Positions 7,483-16,360 of a DNA stretch of 61,666 bases are shown here, in pieces (positions within the stretch are counted from its first letter, which is position 1; every line of letters starts with the position of its first letter). The position numbers and the translations under genes were made by a program. The notes below the pieces were generated by a model. That model did not search any database, was not told the DNA's origin, and was given only the letters and a program-made list of their open reading frames with translations. Source of the DNA: an uncultured Lachnoclostridium sp. (GTDB taxonomy: Bacteria > Bacillota > Clostridia > Lachnospirales > Lachnospiraceae); contig CAOJBY010000023.1 in the NCBI GenBank assembly GCA_948330435.1, positions 1 to 61,666 on the forward strand, in the 5' to 3' direction.

Positions 7483-8118
7483 TTATTTGCCGGACTTCTC
7501 GTAGTATTCACTGAACAGATCGTTCACTGCCTTATAAGTCTCGCCGGAGATAGACGGTAAGGATCCGCCCCATGCTTCCTCAGCCTGCTTATAGCCCTTT
7601 TCAATGGCATCCTGCATCTTCTGCATCTGCTCCGGATTGTCTCCTGCCAATGCGTAAGCAAAATCAAAAAGTCTCTGGGAGGTCTGCTTTACACCCCAGT
7701 ATCCATCTTCTGAAATTGCCTGCTGTGCCTCTGCCTTTGTCTGAGCATCTACCGTAAAGTTTCCGCTTGCAATCTGACGCCAAAAATCATCACTGCCCGC
7801 CTGCAGGCCTGTGATTCCCTGCTTGTTGAACATCTGCATCATCATGTTCGTGAAACGTGTAGTCTGATTCTCCAAATCAGCTTTCAGGCTCTGTACCAGA
7901 GATGCACGCTCAGAATCACTCATCTTCTTCGTAACCTGAGAATCCTTGCTGAATTCTGCCCGGTCTGTATTGGGCTTTGCAGTCGCTGTCTTTGCAGTCT
8001 CCACTGCACCGTCCTGCTTATTGGCAACCTCTGCCGCCTTAACTGCATTATTCACATTTACAGGTGCATAACTGGAATTTGTCTGGACACTCTGATAGTA
8101 ATTATCATCAATTCTCAA
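7483..8118 (-). CDS. Unrecognised protein, probable late flagellar gene
   Basis: I cannot assign this 211-residue protein with certainty. The first 65 residues are rich in Ala, Asn, Thr and Lys and look unstructured. The rest is predicted helical and ends with a segment (SQRLFDFAYALAGD, then QDAIEKGYKQAEEAWGG) that resembles, from memory only, the C-terminal part of DUF5610-type proteins found near flagellar genes. There is no signal peptide or membrane segment. The only start in register is TTG at 8118, with a G-rich site (GGGGG) eight bases upstream. A GCCGATAT box at 8179-8186, typical of sigma-28, points to expression with the flagellar filament genes. It has its own terminator, so it is a single-gene unit. 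Confidence 0.6.
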   Translation of the reverse strand: MRIDDNYYQSVQTNSSYAPVNVNNAVKAAEVANKQDGAVETAKTATAKPNTDRAEFSKDSQVTKKMSDSERASLVQSLKADLENQTTRFTNMMMQMFNKQGITGLQAGSDDFWRQIASGNFTVDAQTKAEAQQAISEDGYWGVKQTSQRLFDFAYALAGDNPEQMQKMQDAIEKGYKQAEEAWGGSLPSISGETYKAVNDLFSEYYEKSGK

Positions 8119-8178
8119 TTCCCTTTCCCCCTTTCTTTTTGTAATTAGAAAAATCTCTCACGATCTTCTATGTTAAAT

Positions 8179-8186
8179 ATATCGGC
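8179..8186 (-). promoter_or_regulatory. Sigma-28-type -10 box (GCCGATAT)
   Basis: GCCGATAT on the minus strand matches the FliA/SigD -10 consensus, 61 bp upstream of the TTG start. The -35 position (8202-8205, TTAT) is a weak match to TAAA, so strength is uncertain. Confidence 0.5.
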
Positions 8187-8279
8187 GTAAACAACGAAAA
8201 AATAAGGCCTCTTCCAAAATCTGCACCTGTCTTAAGAATATTTTCCAAATTTCCCGGGAAATCCTGCCGTTTCATCTTT

Positions 8280-9839
8280 TTAGAAAAATCGTCTTCCTAT
8301 AAAGTAGAGGATCACAACCGCCGCCACAACAAGAGCTTGCTTCAAAAATAACCGTTCTGCTTTCTGATCCCGTGCCTTCCGGCGTTCCTCGGCTTCCATC
8401 ATGGCTCCCCATGGGCTGTAACGCTGCATCCGAAGAGTAATATTCTTACCCTCACGGCCCAGGGCAGACAGAAAATCTTTCCAATCCTCTTCCAGAAGAC
8501 CTGCACCTTTTCGAAAGTCTTCTTCCAGCGTCCGCCCGGACAGCATCTGAAAAAAACCTGCCTCATTTGAATAAGCGACCTGTTCCTTATACGGGATATT
8601 TCCTCTCTTCTCCAAAAAGAGTCCATAAGCATAAGCCAGCCCCTCCTTTGCCGCTTTCTGAGGATCCCTTGTCTTTTCATAAATTCCGGTAGTATAATAG
8701 TAAGCCTCGTAAGCACCCTTTTGATTCAGATAATAATCCACCATCTGATTAATCAGGTTTTTCACAGGTGCTTCCATTGCCCCCGAGCGGCCTGTATCCG
8801 AGAGATAGACTTCTCCTTTTATGGTCGTAAGGGCGGCCAGATATCCGGCTGCCTCCTGATTTCCTTTTATACTTCCCATTCCCTCCAAAAGACGGATACT
8901 ATTATTCAGGTGCCTGGCAAAGGCATCCGCCCGAACAAGTTCCTCACCGCTGAAGATTCTGACTTTTCCGGTTCTGCTCTTGTCCCCGCTTATGGCCTGG
9001 CTCCTCTGACTTATCTCTAATTCTCCTGATTTTCTCTGAGCAGCAAACTCCTCGCTGATCCGAACACTCCTTCCGCCGCAGGACTGATACACGCTTCCCT
9101 CCTCCCCGAAAGTCCTCCCCGCAGCATGAAAAGCAGAACTGGCGGCAGATGCAGAGACACCGTCTTTCATTCCGGATCTTCCTGCCTGGAAAAATCGTTC
9201 CGCTTCCTTTGGGGAAATATTTTCTCCCGTTTCCTGTTTATACAAACTATAGCGAATCTGCCCTATGGTTTCCCTCTGCTCCATCCGTTCTAACAATGTG
9301 AGCAGATTCTTTAGCCTGACCTCCAAAACAAGATTCAGCTTCTCAGAGAGCACCCCATTCAGCCGTTCCCTCTGAATAATCTGTTCCTGACCTGTGGTGT
9401 GAGTTAGGATTGCTTCCAATAAAGCAAGGTACAGCTTTGACAATTCCTCCAACTCTTTTGAAAGATTTCCGGAAAGTGTCGGAGACCAGTTTAAAAGTTC
9501 TTCCCAAAGTTCCTCTTCCATCTCCAGAATCCATTTGAGATTTGTCTCCATAAGAAGCTTCCCCTCCAGACCAAACCATTTGCTCTGAGGAGAAAGCTTC
9601 GACATATCTCGGGTCTCTCTTTCCGACTCTTTCTCTCCGGATTCCTGGCGTTCCTCTTCCAGTTTTTCTTTCGCTTCTTCCGCCTGCTTTGCCGCCTGCT
9701 CTACCAGTATCCGCCCGGCCTCCAGTTCCATCATTTTCCTGGCCATACGTCCGTCTGCTCCTGCGGGCATTGAAACCTCTTTGCTTCCCTGCCCCCCTGC
9801 TGTACCTGTGTTTGTACTCTTTACACTTATTTTCTCCAT
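8280..9839 (-). CDS. Unrecognised tail-anchored protein, probable late flagellar gene
   Basis: I do not recognise this 519-residue protein. It starts with a polar region containing a charged, glutamate-rich coiled-coil candidate (about 35-80). A helical, Leu/Glu-rich middle part follows, with a C-terminal half that mixes Tyr-rich helices (about 345-420). One hydrophobic segment at the very end (ALVVAAVVILYFIGRRFF) predicts a C-terminal membrane anchor with the bulk in the cytosol. I chose ATG 9839 because GAGG lies eight bases upstream. A GTG two codons earlier is too close to that site. A sigma-28 box at 9909-9916 precedes it, so it is probably made with filament and chemotaxis proteins. No homologue family comes to mind. 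Confidence 0.6.
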   Translation of the reverse strand: MEKISVKSTNTGTAGGQGSKEVSMPAGADGRMARKMMELEAGRILVEQAAKQAEEAKEKLEEERQESGEKESERETRDMSKLSPQSKWFGLEGKLLMETNLKWILEMEEELWEELLNWSPTLSGNLSKELEELSKLYLALLEAILTHTTGQEQIIQRERLNGVLSEKLNLVLEVRLKNLLTLLERMEQRETIGQIRYSLYKQETGENISPKEAERFFQAGRSGMKDGVSASAASSAFHAAGRTFGEEGSVYQSCGGRSVRISEEFAAQRKSGELEISQRSQAISGDKSRTGKVRIFSGEELVRADAFARHLNNSIRLLEGMGSIKGNQEAAGYLAALTTIKGEVYLSDTGRSGAMEAPVKNLINQMVDYYLNQKGAYEAYYYTTGIYEKTRDPQKAAKEGLAYAYGLFLEKRGNIPYKEQVAYSNEAGFFQMLSGRTLEEDFRKGAGLLEEDWKDFLSALGREGKNITLRMQRYSPWGAMMEAEERRKARDQKAERLFLKQALVVAAVVILYFIGRRFF

Positions 9840-9908
9840 ATTCACAGCCTCATATTTTCATAATCCATATACGGCATTCTTGTTCATGAAAGAAACCTCT
9901 TTTATATA

Positions 9909-9935
9909 ATATCGGCTCAACCCTTTCTCAGTATA
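9909..9935 (-). promoter_or_regulatory. Sigma-28-type promoter of the tail-anchored protein gene
   Basis: On the minus strand, TATA (9932-9935) is followed after 15 bp by GCCGATAT (9909-9916). This is close to the FliA/SigD consensus TAAA-N15-GCCGATAA and lies 70 bp upstream of the start. Confidence 0.6.
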
Positions 9936-9988
9936 AGCCGGATAAAATGTCTCAGCACCTCATCACCCTCATACAGGGCAAACTGGAA

Positions 9989-10024
9989 AAAGGTCCCAGG
10001 AGTATATAGTCTCCTGAGACCTTT
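9989..10024 (-). terminator. Rho-independent terminator of the first chemoreceptor gene
   Basis: AAAGGTCCCAGGAG (9989-10002) pairs with CTCCTGAGACCTTT (10011-10024) with one mismatch. On the minus strand the hairpin is followed by TTTTT. Confidence 0.75.
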
Positions 10025-10065
10025 ATCGTATTTACAATGAAATGCCTGATACTACCAGCTCGGTT

Positions 10066-11922
10066 TTAATACTTGCTGTTGTTATCGCCTGTATAGTAAG
10101 AACTGTAACTCTCATGAGAAGAAGTGGATGGTGCGGAAACAACAGGCTCAGAATCATAATCCATATCCATAGCAACTGCCGGCTCCTCCTCATAAGCAAT
10201 AGACGTACTTGAGGCATCGGAACGAAGCTTGAAGCGTCTTACCTGACTCTTCAGCATCTCCGCCTGGCTGGACAGCTCCTCGCTTGCCGCCGCACTCTGC
10301 TCTGCCGTAGCGGAGTTGGTCTGTACCACGCTGGAGATCTGATCGATTCCCTGTGTTACCTCCTGAATGGCATTGGACTGCTCCGTGGTAGCCTGTGTAA
10401 TCTTATCCACAACATCTACTGCAACCTTGGTGCTCTCCACAGTCATTACAAGAGCATTGGCCGTGCTGTCGGCAATCTTCGTACCATTCTCCACCGCATG
10501 GATGGATTCCTCAATCAAAGCTGTAGTATTCTTAGCGGCTTCTGCACTCTTGGAAGCCAGATTCCGTACCTCATCCGCCACAACTGCGAAGCCCTTGCCG
10601 GCACTTCCTGCCCGGGCTGCCTCAACAGCCGCATTCAGTGCAAGAATGTTGGTCTGGAATGCAATATCCTCAATGGTCTTAATAATCTTGCCAATCTCGT
10701 TGGAACTTTGGCTGATCTCGGACATCGCCGAAATCATATCCTGCATTCTCTGGTTGGAGATAGTCAGCTCCTCACCGGCTTTACCAACCTGCTCGCTGGC
10801 AATCTGAGAGTTCTGAGCCGTCTGCACCACTTTCTGAGAAATCTCATTGATGGACGCCGCAAGCTGCTGAATAGAACTTGCCTGCTCCGTTGCACCCTGA
10901 GACAGAGCCTGAGCACCGCTGGATACCTGATCGGATCCGCTTGCCACCTGATCGGAAGCCTCGTTGATGCGGCTCAGTGTTGTACTTAAATTGGAATTCA
11001 TCTTACGGATAGAAGACAACAGGGGTGCAAAATCACCTACATAGTATTCTTCTGCCGTTGTGCGGACATTGAAATTGCCCTTTGCCATCTCAGCCATCAG
11101 ACGGTTCAAATCTGTAATCATAGCGTCCAGTGCCTTAAAGGTTACCCTAAAACTGTCCACCAGAACGCCGATCTCATCCTTCCCCGTATAAGTCAGATCA
11201 TTCTTAACAAGGCCCTTAGAGAGATTCTGAGCTGCCTCCTCCACCTCTGCGATAGGTCTTACGATGGAAGCCGTTACCTTAATGCAGATAACGAATGCAA
11301 GAATCACTGCCACCACCAGCAGGGCGACAACGATTATCATATCCTGATTCGTGGACTTCACACTTTCATCCAGTGTCTCGTCCTGAAGAACTGCCGTGGC
11401 ATCATCAAGAACCATAGCCTGTGCAACCAGTGCATCCAGAGTCGGTGTGCACTCCTCCACCAGAATCCGCTCGGATTCTGTCATTCCAGTGGCATTGGAA
11501 TTACCTGCTGCTGCCTCAGATCTCAGGCTCTCCTCTACTCTTCCGCCAATAGCAATCCACTGCTCCATCAGCGTGGAGTATGTATTGACCTCGCCTGCGT
11601 CCAGAATATTCATCGCTTTCAAATCCTCAATATCGGAACGAATGGATGTAATCAACTCATCTACACGCTTTGCATTGCTCTCCAAGGTTGCGTTGTCCTT
11701 TGAAATCGCCATATCACGCAAATACCGGGCCGCCGTGTTGGTGCTCATACGGCTGTTGCGTACCAGACTTCTGGCGGTCATGGCACCGTTCGAGAAATCA
11801 TGCAAATTCTGGTTTGCAGCATTCAGCTTGGAAATCGCTGTCACGGAAATAATCACTGTCAATACCAGAACAATGGCATAGCTTACCAATAATCTGCTTC
11901 TGATTTTCAAGTTCTTTAACAT
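10066..11922 (-). CDS. Methyl-accepting chemotaxis protein
   Basis: This 618-residue chemoreceptor has a membrane segment at about 11-32, an extracellular helical sensor domain to about 192, a second membrane segment (about 193-214), a HAMP domain and a long cytoplasmic signalling coiled coil. The hairpin tip contains AFQTNILALNAAVEAARAG, the CheA/CheW contact region. After the coiled coil it has a tail of about 50 residues rich in Ser, Tyr and acidic residues, which its neighbour lacks. No CheR-binding pentapeptide of the NWETF type is seen. GAAGGGGAAA precedes the ATG. It has its own sigma-A promoter (11974-12002) and terminator. The ligand is unknown. The 4-helix-bundle sensor type is inferred. 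Confidence 0.95.
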   Translation of the reverse strand: MLKNLKIRSRLLVSYAIVLVLTVIISVTAISKLNAANQNLHDFSNGAMTARSLVRNSRMSTNTAARYLRDMAISKDNATLESNAKRVDELITSIRSDIEDLKAMNILDAGEVNTYSTLMEQWIAIGGRVEESLRSEAAAGNSNATGMTESERILVEECTPTLDALVAQAMVLDDATAVLQDETLDESVKSTNQDMIIVVALLVVAVILAFVICIKVTASIVRPIAEVEEAAQNLSKGLVKNDLTYTGKDEIGVLVDSFRVTFKALDAMITDLNRLMAEMAKGNFNVRTTAEEYYVGDFAPLLSSIRKMNSNLSTTLSRINEASDQVASGSDQVSSGAQALSQGATEQASSIQQLAASINEISQKVVQTAQNSQIASEQVGKAGEELTISNQRMQDMISAMSEISQSSNEIGKIIKTIEDIAFQTNILALNAAVEAARAGSAGKGFAVVADEVRNLASKSAEAAKNTTALIEESIHAVENGTKIADSTANALVMTVESTKVAVDVVDKITQATTEQSNAIQEVTQGIDQISSVVQTNSATAEQSAAASEELSSQAEMLKSQVRRFKLRSDASSTSIAYEEEPAVAMDMDYDSEPVVSAPSTSSHESYSSYYTGDNNSKY

Positions 11923-11973
11923 GTCTTTCCCCTTCTTTTCCTCTTTATTGTGCAGTATTCAATACTCCACTTT

Positions 11974-12002
11974 ATCATACTGCGAAATGCTTCAGTTGTC
12001 CA
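11974..12002 (-). promoter_or_regulatory. Sigma-A promoter of the first chemoreceptor gene
   Basis: On the minus strand, TGGACA (11997-12002) is followed after 17 bp by TATGAT (11974-11979), about 50 bp upstream of the start codon. Confidence 0.6.
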
Positions 12003-12023
12003 CAGAAAACAAATATTTTTTTA

Positions 12024-13694
12024 TCAATCTCTTCTCAAGGTAAAACGGCTTGTAAGCTCCTTGAGCATCTGAGACTGACTGGACAACTCCTCGCTTGCCG
12101 CCGCACTCTCCTGAGCCGTTGCGGAGTTGGTCTGTACAACGCTGGAGATCTGATCCATGCCCTGGGTGATCTCCTGAATGGAATTGGCCTGATTCTCGGC
12201 CGCCCGGGTAATCTTTTCCACCAGTTCCACCGCATTCTTGGTGCTCTCTACCGTAGACAACAGAGCCTCTGCCGTACTGCCGGCAATCCTTGTTCCATTG
12301 TCCACCGCCTGCATGGAGCCTTCGATCAGGTGGGTCGTATTCTGTGCCGCCTCTGCACTCTTGGAAGCCAGATTCCGCACCTCGTCCGCCACAACCGCAA
12401 AGCCTTTGCCGGCACTGCCTGCCCTTGCCGCCTCTACGGCTGCGTTCAGAGCCAGAATATTCGTCTGGAACGCAATGTCCTCGATGGTCTTGATAATCTT
12501 GCCGATCTCGCCGGAACGGTCGCTGATCTCGGACATGGCCGCAATCATCTCTTCCATCTTCTGGTTGGAAATCTGAAGATCCGATCCTGCGTTCTCCACC
12601 TGCTCGCTTGCCTTCTTTGCATTTTCGGAGGTCTGCTTTACCTGACTGGAAATATCATTGATGGAGGCTGCCAGCTGCTCCACCGCACTTGCCTGCTCCG
12701 TTGCACCCTGGGAAAGTCCCTGTGCACCGCTGGATACCTGATCGGAACCGCTTGCCACCTGATCGCTGGCATCATTGATCCGAAGGAGGGTATTGCTCAG
12801 ATTCCGGTTCATCTCACGAATAGCTGACAATATGGGCTGAAAATCACCTATATAGAAATTCTCCGCTTTGGTACGGATGTCAAAGTTGCCTCTTGCCATC
12901 TCGCTCATCAGATAAGAAAGATCCTGAATCACAGAAGAAAGAACTTCACAGGTCTTGCGGAAGCTGTCTGCCAGAACACCAAGTTCATCTTTCGATTCAT
13001 AGGTTATGGTATTCTCAATTTTACCGGTGGAAATAGCCTTTGCCGTCTCTTCCAGTTCATAGATGGGACGGGTCAGTCCCTTGATCAGGATAATCATAAT
13101 ACCAACTGCAATGGCAACAGCCAGCACCAACAGTGCCAGAAGGAACAGTGCCGCATTGTTGGTAGTTCTTGTGACCGAACTATTCATATCTTCAGCCGCC
13201 ACATTGGCTTCTTTATAGATAGCCTCCGCAGCCGCAGAACTGTCGGCAAAAATCTTGGAAAAATCTCCCGTAAGGATCACCCGGGCTTCATCCCATTTTC
13301 CCTGGCCCATCAGTTCTAAGATCTCCCCGATGAGAGCCTGAGCTTCGCTGCTCTCGTTAAGCAGCGTCTGTACGGATCCTCCGGAGGAACCGGCAATCTC
13401 CTGAAGCGTATTAAGGCCTGCAACGACCTCCGTAGCACATGCATTGATCTGATCCTCATATTTCGCCAGATCCTCTTCTACCAGGGCAGCATTTAAACTT
13501 CCCCATACATTGTACATCTTCTCGGCAACGCTCATGCCCTCCGTAGCCGCCGTAAAGGGCCCCTGGTACATCTGATGCGATTTGTCGCCAATGGAACGCA
13601 ATGCTGTTATGGAAAGCACCACTAAAATGATACTGATCAACAGAATCGTTCCAAAGGAAACGATCAGCTTTTGTGAAATCTTTAAATTCTTCAT
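12024..13694 (-). CDS. Methyl-accepting chemotaxis protein (tandem paralogue)
   Basis: This 556-residue chemoreceptor has the same plan as its downstream neighbour: membrane segment about 11-32, external sensor of about 160 residues, second membrane segment near 183-206, HAMP domain and signalling coiled coil with the same tip (AFQTNILALNAAVEAARAG). The signalling parts of the two proteins are nearly identical, while the sensor domains differ, so they arose by tandem duplication and probably read different ligands into the same arrays. This one ends soon after the coiled coil without the polar tail. It starts three bases after the stop of the upstream gene, so it is expressed as the last gene of the fliD-like operon. 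Confidence 0.95.
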   Translation of the reverse strand: MKNLKISQKLIVSFGTILLISIILVVLSITALRSIGDKSHQMYQGPFTAATEGMSVAEKMYNVWGSLNAALVEEDLAKYEDQINACATEVVAGLNTLQEIAGSSGGSVQTLLNESSEAQALIGEILELMGQGKWDEARVILTGDFSKIFADSSAAAEAIYKEANVAAEDMNSSVTRTTNNAALFLLALLVLAVAIAVGIMIILIKGLTRPIYELEETAKAISTGKIENTITYESKDELGVLADSFRKTCEVLSSVIQDLSYLMSEMARGNFDIRTKAENFYIGDFQPILSAIREMNRNLSNTLLRINDASDQVASGSDQVSSGAQGLSQGATEQASAVEQLAASINDISSQVKQTSENAKKASEQVENAGSDLQISNQKMEEMIAAMSEISDRSGEIGKIIKTIEDIAFQTNILALNAAVEAARAGSAGKGFAVVADEVRNLASKSAEAAQNTTHLIEGSMQAVDNGTRIAGSTAEALLSTVESTKNAVELVEKITRAAENQANSIQEITQGMDQISSVVQTNSATAQESAAASEELSSQSQMLKELTSRFTLRRD

Positions 13695-13697
13695 CTC

Positions 13698-14921
13698 TTA
13701 CTCCATTCTTATATTATTTTCATTTTCTTCCTGTGAATCTGGCAGTTCAGTCTCAAAACTCTTTTTCCGCTTCAGCTTTTCTCTGATTCGGCTTCGTTTA
13801 TCTGCAAAAAACTGCTTTAGCCTGGAATACCAGATTCTCCACAATCGAAGCAGGCAACAGGCCATATACAGCCATGAATGCTTTTTCAAAACGGGAAACA
13901 AGCCTTCCATGTATTCTCTAGGCGGAAACAAGGCTTCTCTCTCCCTGTTCATCCATTCCCTTTTTCTGTCTCTTTTGTAAAAATCCGCCACATCCTGTAG
14001 CAGGGGAAGAATCTTTCCGCTAAGCTGCCTGCCCTGTTCTCCTCTGGAGAGAATGTAAGCCTCCATAGCATTGTAGATCTCCATCTCGTCACTGATTCCG
14101 TTTTGAAACCAGATGTCTCCCAGCTTCGAAAGATACTCAGAAAATTCCAAAATCTTATACCGCTTCAGTACCTTGTCCACATAAGGCCAATTCAATTCTT
14201 CCTTATGCTGCTTCTCATACAGCCAAAAATCCAATACCGTCCGAACGGTGGCCCGGCCAAGGGCATACAGGTTTGCGGCTCTGCCTGCCATATAAATATA
14301 GGCTTCTTCCTTATCAAAGCATCTAAGATAACGATATCCCTTAACTTTGGAATACATGCGTACCGATGAGTCAAAATAACGCTCCAGCTTTTTGTTGACA
14401 AACTTTATTTTGTCGTAAAACATAACATAGACGCCCGGAATCTTATAATATAGAATTCCGTCATCCTCTCTGTTTTCCTGGGACTCATAGTCCATGCTCC
14501 GCATAAGTGTGTCAATACGGAGTAGATCCCCCGGAGAAACAAGGATGCGGATACAATCCATCTTCCGCATTTCTTTTTGAGGATATAGTTCTCTTAAGCC
14601 TGTTCCCTCCAGAATCAGAAAGTGTATCCGTCTGTGCTCTAACTGCCAGACCAGCACTTTCTCCGCACTCTGATAGCCGGGAACGTTCTTAAGCTCTCTC
14701 TGATAACTTTCATAAAAAAGAGTTTTGATTTCTTTCTCTGTCTCAGGACCCAATCCCAGCACACCCAGCCAACACAGATTCGCCACTTGATTGGTATCCG
14801 CCAGACGGTAAATCGTCCTCCAGGGCATCAGACTGCCTGACATAACAGGAACCTTTTTTTGATTCAGGACTGCCGATACCAGCAAAAGCAGATATCGACG
14901 CTCTTGCTGCAATACGTTCAT
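13698..14921 (-). CDS. Degenerate nucleotidyltransferase-family protein
   Basis: This 407-residue protein resembles the 'nucleotidyltransferase family' (NTP_transf_5-like) proteins, large polymerase-beta-fold relatives of unknown role. The match is the segment at residues 101-128 (LEGTGLRELYPQKEMRK followed by IRILV), where active members have a G-x-x-x-R-E-L-Y-P stretch followed by a D-x-D pair before a hydrophobic strand. Here the two metal-binding aspartates appear replaced by Cys123 and Arg125, so it is probably not catalytic. The C-terminus is very basic (SRIREKLKRKKS). ATG 14921 has GAGG eight bases upstream. It lies between a FliD-like gene and a chemoreceptor in one operon, so a role in the flagellar or surface system is likely but unknown. 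Confidence 0.6.
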   Translation of the reverse strand: MNVLQQERRYLLLLVSAVLNQKKVPVMSGSLMPWRTIYRLADTNQVANLCWLGVLGLGPETEKEIKTLFYESYQRELKNVPGYQSAEKVLVWQLEHRRIHFLILEGTGLRELYPQKEMRKMDCIRILVSPGDLLRIDTLMRSMDYESQENREDDGILYYKIPGVYVMFYDKIKFVNKKLERYFDSSVRMYSKVKGYRYLRCFDKEEAYIYMAGRAANLYALGRATVRTVLDFWLYEKQHKEELNWPYVDKVLKRYKILEFSEYLSKLGDIWFQNGISDEMEIYNAMEAYILSRGEQGRQLSGKILPLLQDVADFYKRDRKREWMNREREALFPPREYMEGLFPVLKKHSWLYMACCLLRLWRIWYSRLKQFFADKRSRIREKLKRKKSFETELPDSQEENENNIRME

Positions 14922-14942
14922 CAAAGGATCCTCTCTTTTCTT

Positions 14943-16247
14943 TTATACGAAATAATCCATCATCAGCCCGAGAGCCATATAATTGCTCAGATTATAAGCA
15001 CCTGATCTCGAAAATGTATTCATAAAATGATAGCTGTCTGTAGCCTGGCTTGCCTCTGCCTGCCGCATATTCTGCACAAGCTGAGCAGAGTTGGTCCGCA
15101 TGGCTGCCGAACCTCTGTCAAAAGCCGCCTGGGCAATGCCGTTCCTTCCGGAAATAACATCCCGCACCAGATTCGGCTCTTTCCTCATGTTGGCCGCCAG
15201 AGTCTCCTTATCAAAGGAAAGGGTGCCGTCCTTATTCATTGTAATTCCGGCTTTCTCAAGGGACTGCTCTGAGCCAAGGCTTCTCACCATATTCCGAAGC
15301 TGCATATTCACTGCGGATCCCTTGTCTGTATTGCTTCCCAAGAATTCCACTGCTTTGTTATAGTTCTTTACCAGATCACTAACTGCAGATGCAAGCTTCT
15401 CATTATCCTGCTGAGCAGAGATAACCGCCTTGCCCTCGCTCTTAAGTGTGGCTCTCACTCTTCCCATATCCAGAGAAACTTCATTGGTAGAAGATACATA
15501 GTTCCGGCTTGTGCCATTCTGTGTCACGGAATAACTGGCATTCTGAGCAGCCTGGGCCGTCTGGCTTAAGTCCTCCGCAATTCCCGTATTCCCAGTTATC
15601 TGGAACGTATTGCCCTCACCCGTGGCCTTGCCTGTGATTCGAAGAGATGCTTTGCCGTCTTTCACTTCAACACTGGCTTCAACGCCGTTCCCTGCACGAT
15701 TAATCTGGCTGGCCGCCTCTTCTAACATCTCCTGGTTGGTTCGCAGTCCTCCCCCGTTCTTGCGGGCATCTACCTTAACCGACGCATATGACACGCCGCC
15801 TGATGCACTTTCGGATCGGATACTGAAATCCATACCAGTAGAAGCTCTGGAAAGAGCATCCACACCCTTGCTTTCATTCATCTGGGCTTTCGCCACCTGA
15901 GTTATATTCAATGCCAGTTCCTGTCCGGAACGAGTACCGCCAAACCGTTCCTGTGCCACCACAATCGACTCGTCAGAACTCCCAAGCTTCAAAGCATTCG
16001 CCGCACCCGAGGAATTCGACTCCCTCAGTGTATTTGCCGACTGCATCAAATCCGACATGGTGGTATTGTAGCTCTTCAAAAAATTCAAACTGGAATCCTT
16101 GTAGGAGCTATTAACACGCTGCACCGGAGAAACAGCCTGCCGATTTGAATGATAATTCTGCAATGCCTGCTGCAGCCGAAGCTGATTGATGGAAGATGTA
16201 TAGTTCATGTAACTGGCCATTGAAGAACTGATCCTTCCAACTGACAT
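14943..16247 (-). CDS. FliD-like flagellar hook-associated/cap protein paralogue
   Basis: This 434-residue secreted-type protein has the FliD C-terminal pattern: SAVSDLVKNYNKAVEFLG, the LEKAGITMNKDGTLSFDKET block that occurs in flagellar caps, and helical ends. It is only about half as long as the true FliD upstream and lacks the SGLD motif. The middle part repeats short beta segments. No Sec signal is seen, as expected for flagellar type III export. It heads an operon with the degenerate nucleotidyltransferase and a chemoreceptor, and a weak sigma-28 box (ACCGATAT, 16334-16341) lies upstream. It could be a second cap, a hook-filament junction part or a minor filament protein. Which of these cannot be decided from sequence. 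Confidence 0.7.
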   Translation of the reverse strand: MSVGRISSSMASYMNYTSSINQLRLQQALQNYHSNRQAVSPVQRVNSSYKDSSLNFLKSYNTTMSDLMQSANTLRESNSSGAANALKLGSSDESIVVAQERFGGTRSGQELALNITQVAKAQMNESKGVDALSRASTGMDFSIRSESASGGVSYASVKVDARKNGGGLRTNQEMLEEAASQINRAGNGVEASVEVKDGKASLRITGKATGEGNTFQITGNTGIAEDLSQTAQAAQNASYSVTQNGTSRNYVSSTNEVSLDMGRVRATLKSEGKAVISAQQDNEKLASAVSDLVKNYNKAVEFLGSNTDKGSAVNMQLRNMVRSLGSEQSLEKAGITMNKDGTLSFDKETLAANMRKEPNLVRDVISGRNGIAQAAFDRGSAAMRTNSAQLVQNMRQAEASQATDSYHFMNTFSRSGAYNLSNYMALGLMMDYFV

Positions 16248-16333
16248 ATCCTTTGCCCCCTTCCTAAATCTATTCCTAAAATATGGAAATCATTTTCAAT
16301 AGTTATCCATACTTCTGGATATTCTTATATTAT

Positions 16334-16341
16334 ATATCGGT
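16334..16341 (-). promoter_or_regulatory. Weak sigma-28-type -10 box (ACCGATAT)
   Basis: On the minus strand ACCGATAT differs at the first and last positions from GCCGATAA. It lies 87 bp upstream of the FliD-like gene. No clear TAAA is found 15 bp upstream. Confidence 0.35.
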
Positions 16342-16360
16342 TCTAAAGTAATATAAATAA

